Of a stretch of 15,464 nt of DNA, positions 15,284-15,464 are shown piece by piece. The DNA is from CAYSCZ01 sp964429655 (lineage in GTDB: Bacteria; Bacteroidota; Bacteroidia; Cytophagales; Cyclobacteriaceae). Every line of letters begins with the position of its first letter. Positions within the stretch are counted from its first letter, which is position 1. The stretch is taken from positions 1 to 15,464 of the forward strand of contig CAYSCZ010000071.1 of the NCBI GenBank assembly GCA_964429655.1, given 5' to 3'. The notes beneath the pieces were generated by a model. The model was not told the DNA's origin and did no database searches. It saw only the letters and a list, made by a program, of their open reading frames with translations. A program made the translations under genes and the position numbers.

Positions 15284-15453
15284 AAGTCTGGCTCTCTTGT
15301 AAGGATGGCCAATAGTGTCAGGTTGGGTTGGTTAATCGATGCAGAAGAAAAACAGATATTTATCTAAAGTCACATGGTAAAGTTGATCATATAACTTCTT
15401 TTGATGAAGATTTAAACCCAGAATTGTCATTAGACTTTCTATTACATGGTTAA
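15284..15453 (+). pseudogene. frameshifted C-terminal relic of a Uma2-family (DUF820) nuclease
   Basis: The frame from just after the DUF4421 stop reads ANSVRLGWLIDAEEKQIFI, the conserved 'GVRLGWLID' core strand of Uma2 (DUF820) restriction-like nucleases. It then meets TAA at about 15357-15367. Adding one base to the TCTA-AAG run restores IYKSHGKVDHITSFDEDLN followed by PELSLDFLLHG and TAA (15451-15453). So a single-base deletion explains the break. The N-terminal two thirds, with the catalytic Asp and Glu region, are absent: the preceding sequence belongs to the DUF4421 gene. This is a gene remnant with no expected nuclease activity. Its last 55 bases are duplicated in inverted form at the left end of the window. 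Confidence 0.7.
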
Positions 15454-15464
15454 ATCACTTCAAA
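15410..15464 (+). repeat. right copy of the window-spanning inverted repeat (Uma2 gene end)
   Basis: This is the counterpart of 91-144 in reverse orientation. It covers the last codons of the right Uma2 relic, the stop codon and the shared 11 bases ATCACTTCAAA, and it runs to the last base of the window. What follows outside cannot be seen. It is therefore unknown whether the hairpin found beyond the left copy is repeated here. Confidence 0.8.

Noticed and set aside
9792..15464. Anti-phage defence island built on the MutS-like ATPase and Uma2
   Set aside because: The Uma2 sequences are relics lacking catalytic parts, and the genes between are a housekeeping reductase and an envelope protein. 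No defence signature is seen.
1..15464. tRNA, rRNA, CRISPR arrays, complete insertion sequences
   Set aside because: No cloverleaf, no regularly spaced direct repeats and no transposase reading were found on either strand by eye.

Overview
The window reads as chromosome from a member of the Bacteroidota, most likely a Cytophagales-type marine or soil bacterium. The signs are low GC content by eye, almost no Shine-Dalgarno sequences, Bacteroidota-style -7 elements (TAnnTTTG), and family-typical genes: a DUF4421 outer-membrane-like protein, a GreA-like protein usually misnamed 3-oxoacyl-ACP synthase, a GNAT-nitrilase fusion and a membrane-anchored MutS paralogue. The genus assignment is inference.

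The layout is simple. From 164 to 9566 every intact gene is on the minus strand. In transcription order they are: an SRPBCC-like protein, a GNAT plus carbon-nitrogen hydrolase fusion, a 45-residue single-pass membrane protein, a hydrophilic coiled-coil protein, a CocE/X-Pro-type serine hydrolase, an ATP-grasp ligase-like enzyme, an SLC12-like cation-chloride/amino-acid transporter, and a small GreA-like protein. The last four are tightly spaced (15, 65 and 2 bases) and probably form one operon. From 9792 to 15283 everything is on the plus strand: the MutS-like ATPase, a complete class II (adenosylcobalamin-dependent) ribonucleotide reductase, and the DUF4421 protein. The space at 9567-9791 is the divergent control region.

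Three gene relics lie between or beyond the intact genes. At 8846-9076 on the plus strand is the decayed start of an MscS-type mechanosensitive channel, in one continuous frame broken by two TAA codons. At 15284-15453 is the frameshifted C-terminal part of a Uma2-family (DUF820) nuclease gene. At 102-155 on the minus strand is the last stretch of a second Uma2 gene. The two Uma2 tails are nearly identical over about 54 bases, in opposite orientation, and frame the window. The left copy runs straight into a GC-richer imperfect hairpin.

The most suggestive functional unit is the minus-strand cluster. It combines an amide-bond-forming fold (ATP-grasp), an acetyltransferase fused to an amidohydrolase, a peptidase/esterase-like serine hydrolase and an SLC12-type transporter. 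This parts list recalls small acylated peptide or osmolyte systems such as N-acetylglutaminylglutamine amide synthesis. No substrate can be read from the sequence, and the osmolyte idea is a hypothesis. The remaining genes look like ordinary chromosomal genes for nucleotide metabolism, an ATPase of unknown role and the cell envelope.
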